DNA from: an uncultured Holophagaceae bacterium
GTDB lineage: Bacteria > Acidobacteriota > Holophagae > Holophagales > Holophagaceae
DNA length: 17,739 nucleotides
NCBI GenBank assembly: GCA_903876615.1
Contig: CAIRAS010000053.1
Coordinates: forward strand, 1-17,739
Reading direction: 5' to 3'
A program made the position numbers and the translations under genes. Shown one piece after another: positions 16,005-17,739 of the stretch (position 1 is the first letter of the stretch; every line of letters starts with the position of its first letter). The notes below the pieces were generated by a model. It did no database searches and had not been told where the DNA came from. It saw nothing but the letters and a program-made list of their open reading frames with translations.

Positions 16005-17477
16005 GTGGTTCCGGTCAACGAACAAGCGATTCAGCTGGCACTGCCCTTCGAGACAGTCGAAGAGTCCGCGCAAGCGGAACCCATGGCCGAGATGGATCAC
16101 CAGCCAAGGTGGTCTGAGTCGTGCGTGGAACCGAAGTCGGAGGACAAGTACGAGTATGCAGAGCTGGTGACGATGGAATCGGCCACGAGTTTTCTCGCGA
16201 TGGCCTTCCAGAAAGTAGCGTCAAACAAGGGAGCCGCCGGTCCAGATGGACGGAGCATCGAGGAGGTGCGCAAGCATCTCCCCAAACTCCTGCCGAAGCT
16301 GACCAAGGAACTGCTCAGAGGAACCTACCAGCCGGGCAACATCCGGCGGGTCTGGATACCGAAGGGCGGGGGAGGTCAGCGCGGATTAGGCATCCCCAAC
16401 GTGGTTGATCGAGTGGTCGCGGAAGCCATACGGATGTTGCTTGAACCGCTGTACGAGCCAAGTTTCCACGAGCAAAGCCACGGATTCAGACCCGGACGAA
16501 GTTGCCACACGGCGATCGCTCAGGCCAAGGGCATCATGGAAGAAGGATACGAGTGGGTGGTGGATATCGATCTAGAGAAGTTCTTTGATCGAGTCAATCA
16601 CCAGCGCCTGATGGCCCGGCTTGCCGAGCGGGTGAAGGACAGGCGTCTACTCGTTCTGATCGGCCGGATGCTCAAGGTCGGGGTGGTCATGCCGGATGGC
16701 GTGGTGGTGAGCAACGAGGAAGGCGTACCGCAGGGTGGGCCTCTCTCCCCGCTACTCAGCAATATCGTTCTCGACGAGCTTGATGCTGAGCTGGCGAGAC
16801 GAGGCCACCGCTTCGTTCGTTATGCGGACGACTGCAACATCTATGTCCGCAGTGAGCGTGCAGGTATACGGACCATGACGAGCATCAAGGCGTTCATCGA
16901 ACGGCGGTTGCGCCTGAAAGTGAACGAGAAGAAGAGCGCCGTGGCCCATCCAGATGAAAGGCACTTCCTCGGTTTCCGACTTCGGCGCGACCCGCTGGAG
17001 GGAGAGATCGAAGTGCTGCTGTCGAAACGCTCGAAAGAGCGTCTCGCAGTTCGGATTCAGGAACTGACGCCGAGAGGCTGGGGGAAATCACTCCGAGAGT
17101 GTATCCGCCAGGTGAACGGCTACGTGGTTGGCTGGATCGGGTTCTTTGGGATCTGTACGACCGGAGAAGAAATGACGCTGCATGCACTGGACGCCCACAT
17201 CCGGAGACGGGTGAGGGCGATTCAGCTCAAGCACTGGAAGACCAAACGGACAGCCGTAATCCGCCTGATTCGTCTGGGAGTGAATACCAAGACCGCGTGG
17301 GGCAGCGTCTATGGTGGCCGAAAGTCCATCTGGGCACTGAGTCACTGCGCCGCCGTGGACCGGGGACTCCGCAACGCGTATTTCGCCGAACGGGGGCTCG
17401 TGTCCGTGCTGGACCGGTGGAGGCTCAAGCAACCAGTCATCGTTGCCCCAGGACCAGAACCAGTGGCCCCGGGATAG
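15606..17477 (+). CDS. ltrA: Group II intron reverse transcriptase/maturase
   Basis: Multifunctional intron protein that aids RNA splicing and copies the intron into DNA during retrohoming. Coordinates give the full open frame (623 codons, TTG start with GGGAGG seven bases upstream). The first 130-160 codons overlap the ribozyme, so translation may really start near GTG 16005 or ATG 16083, giving about 490 or 464 residues. Numbered from TTG, the RT domain begins near residue 190 (MESATSFLAMAFQKVASNKG). Motifs include GIPNVVDRVVAEA, HGFRPGRSCHTA, VVDIDLEKFFDRVNH, GVPQGGPLSPLLSNI and the catalytic FVRYADDCNIY (YADD 406-409). The maturase (GIIM) domain follows, at about 480-560 (VNGYVVGWIGFF, RRRVRAIQLKHWK). 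There is no HNH endonuclease domain; the protein ends shortly after NAYFAERGLVSV. That resembles endonuclease-less, class C-like intron proteins. All key residues appear intact. Confidence 0.92.
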   Translation: MKSKWIRKDSKAGQRQPKVREGRPVRACLVEVIGVQPSRTKVKRRKAFSERGELARSSNALFPLALGESIGDEMGAKSVDLTRGALPGSAKAVGRTTQEGKPTARQSNENRAVPNDRRKAVSPKEVKHPGIGKVVPVNEQAIQLALPFETVEESAQAEPMAEMDHQPRWSESCVEPKSEDKYEYAELVTMESATSFLAMAFQKVASNKGAAGPDGRSIEEVRKHLPKLLPKLTKELLRGTYQPGNIRRVWIPKGGGGQRGLGIPNVVDRVVAEAIRMLLEPLYEPSFHEQSHGFRPGRSCHTAIAQAKGIMEEGYEWVVDIDLEKFFDRVNHQRLMARLAERVKDRRLLVLIGRMLKVGVVMPDGVVVSNEEGVPQGGPLSPLLSNIVLDELDAELARRGHRFVRYADDCNIYVRSERAGIRTMTSIKAFIERRLRLKVNEKKSAVAHPDERHFLGFRLRRDPLEGEIEVLLSKRSKERLAVRIQELTPRGWGKSLRECIRQVNGYVVGWIGFFGICTTGEEMTLHALDAHIRRRVRAIQLKHWKTKRTAVIRLIRLGVNTKTAWGSVYGGRKSIWALSHCAAVDRGLRNAYFAERGLVSVLDRWRLKQPVIVAPGPEPVAPG

Positions 17478-17527
17478 GAGAGGTCGTAAACCGGCCGGTG
17501 GCGGGGGTCATAACCCGTCATCCCGAA

Positions 17528-17596
17528 GAGCCGTGTGTGAACAGCACTTGCACGGTTCTGTGAGAGGTGCCCCCAGGTAACTGGGGGTGCCTACTC
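17528..17596 (+). ncRNA. Group II intron domains V and VI
   Basis: Domain V starts GAGCCGTG (17528-17535) and ends CACGGTTC (17551-17558), pairing as the lower stem that holds the catalytic AGC-type triad. It is 31 nt long instead of the usual 34. Domain VI follows: GAG-A (17562-17565), then GGTGCCCCCAG pairing with CTGGGGGTGCC across a GTAA loop, then T, a bulged A at 17593, and CTC pairing back to GAG. The bulged A is the expected branch-point nucleophile. Together these fix the intron's strand and 3' end region. Confidence 0.8.
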
Positions 17597-17598
17597 GA

Positions 17599-17739
17599 GA
17601 GAAGGCCATGCGCCTGGACCCCAGCGCCTCCCAGGCCTACCGGGCGCTGGCCTCCATCCAGCTGCGCCTGGGCGACCTGGAGGGTGCCAGCCAGATGGCG
17701 CTGCAGGCCGTGCGCCTGGATCCCGCCGACCACAAGGCC
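17599..17739 (+). CDS. TPR-repeat protein, internal fragment
   Basis: After the intron the frame starting GAG at 17599 reads EKAMRLDPSASQAYRALASI and continues ASIQLRLGDLEGASQMAL, then QAVRLDPADHKA to the window edge. This is one full tetratricopeptide repeat flanked by parts of its neighbours: the AxxLDP helix end, A-Y-ALA, and LG-LE-A. The first residues (EKAM) are the tail of a preceding repeat, so the visible ATG at 17608 is probably not the start. The gene was evidently cut at its 5' side by the intron. It shows no relation to the giant lipoprotein upstream of the intron. Role unknown; TPRs mediate protein-protein contacts. Confidence 0.7.

Larger units (their letters stand above)
15375..17599 (+). 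mobile_element. Group II intron (retroelement) with endonuclease-less maturase
   Basis: The 5' end is placed at 15375 (GTGACG) because homology to the preceding 267-bp repeat ends there: the earlier copies continue GGGTATCCCC or GGAGTCTCCCC. The start is a variant of the usual GTGYG. The intron has a structured 5' part, an RT/maturase gene, and domain V and VI hairpins. The 3' end is put near 17599, about six bases after the bulged branch-point A at 17593, and is uncertain by a base or two. Length is about 2.2 kb. The 5' exon is the giant lipoprotein gene, but the 3' exon is a TPR gene (see findings). Confidence 0.8.

Noticed and set aside
14741..17477. Diversity-generating retroelement (reverse transcriptase next to variable repeats)
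   Set aside because: The reverse transcriptase has group II motifs (YADD, GIIM domain) and is flanked by domain V/VI RNA. There is no template/variable repeat pair with adenine-specific changes and no C-type lectin target. The repeats are ordinary duplications.

Overview
The window reads as a GC-rich chromosome segment from a free-living Gram-negative bacterium. The giant lipoprotein built from putative-Ig, NHL and kelch repeats, together with the general gene style, would suit Acidobacteriota (perhaps Holophagae-like). That placement is an impression: there is no rRNA or marker gene here to test it.

Left flank (1-1427), apparently ordinary chromosome. A truncated FAD/NAD-dependent oxidoreductase reads leftward off the edge. 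It diverges from a small YgaP-like (DUF2892) membrane protein gene, and an AT-rich promoter region lies between them. Next comes a leftward DUF3298/RsiV-like secreted protein. A short tRNA-Glu 3' fragment (1428-1468, minus strand) with a terminator-like hairpin behind it marks where integrated DNA begins.

Integrated segment (1428 to at least 15374). A complete tyrosine recombinase (start 1607) sits 138 bp inside the tRNA fragment, the usual layout of a tRNA-targeting integrative element. A roughly 500-bp spacer follows, holding a tiny candidate minus-strand gene and an AT-rich promoter-like stretch. Then comes one enormous gene (3453 onward, at least 3974 codons) for a secreted lipoprotein. 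It carries 13 putative-Ig units, a 380-residue domain I do not recognise, other Ig/PKD-like modules, a seven-unit Vgb-like propeller, 12 NHL units, 14 kelch units and 7 more kelch units. The intact tRNA-Glu and the other end of the element are not in the window.

Right end (15375-17739). A group II intron with an endonuclease-less reverse transcriptase/maturase interrupts the giant gene inside its C-terminal 267-bp tandem repeats. Downstream of the intron the sequence is the middle of a TPR-protein gene, not the rest of the giant gene. So the two exons flanking this intron come from different genes. Either two intron copies recombined in the genome, or an assembly was joined through a multicopy intron. 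This is the most important oddity of the window. No new defence or metabolic system is evident. The unusual content is the giant multi-propeller surface protein as apparent island cargo and its mismatched intron junction.
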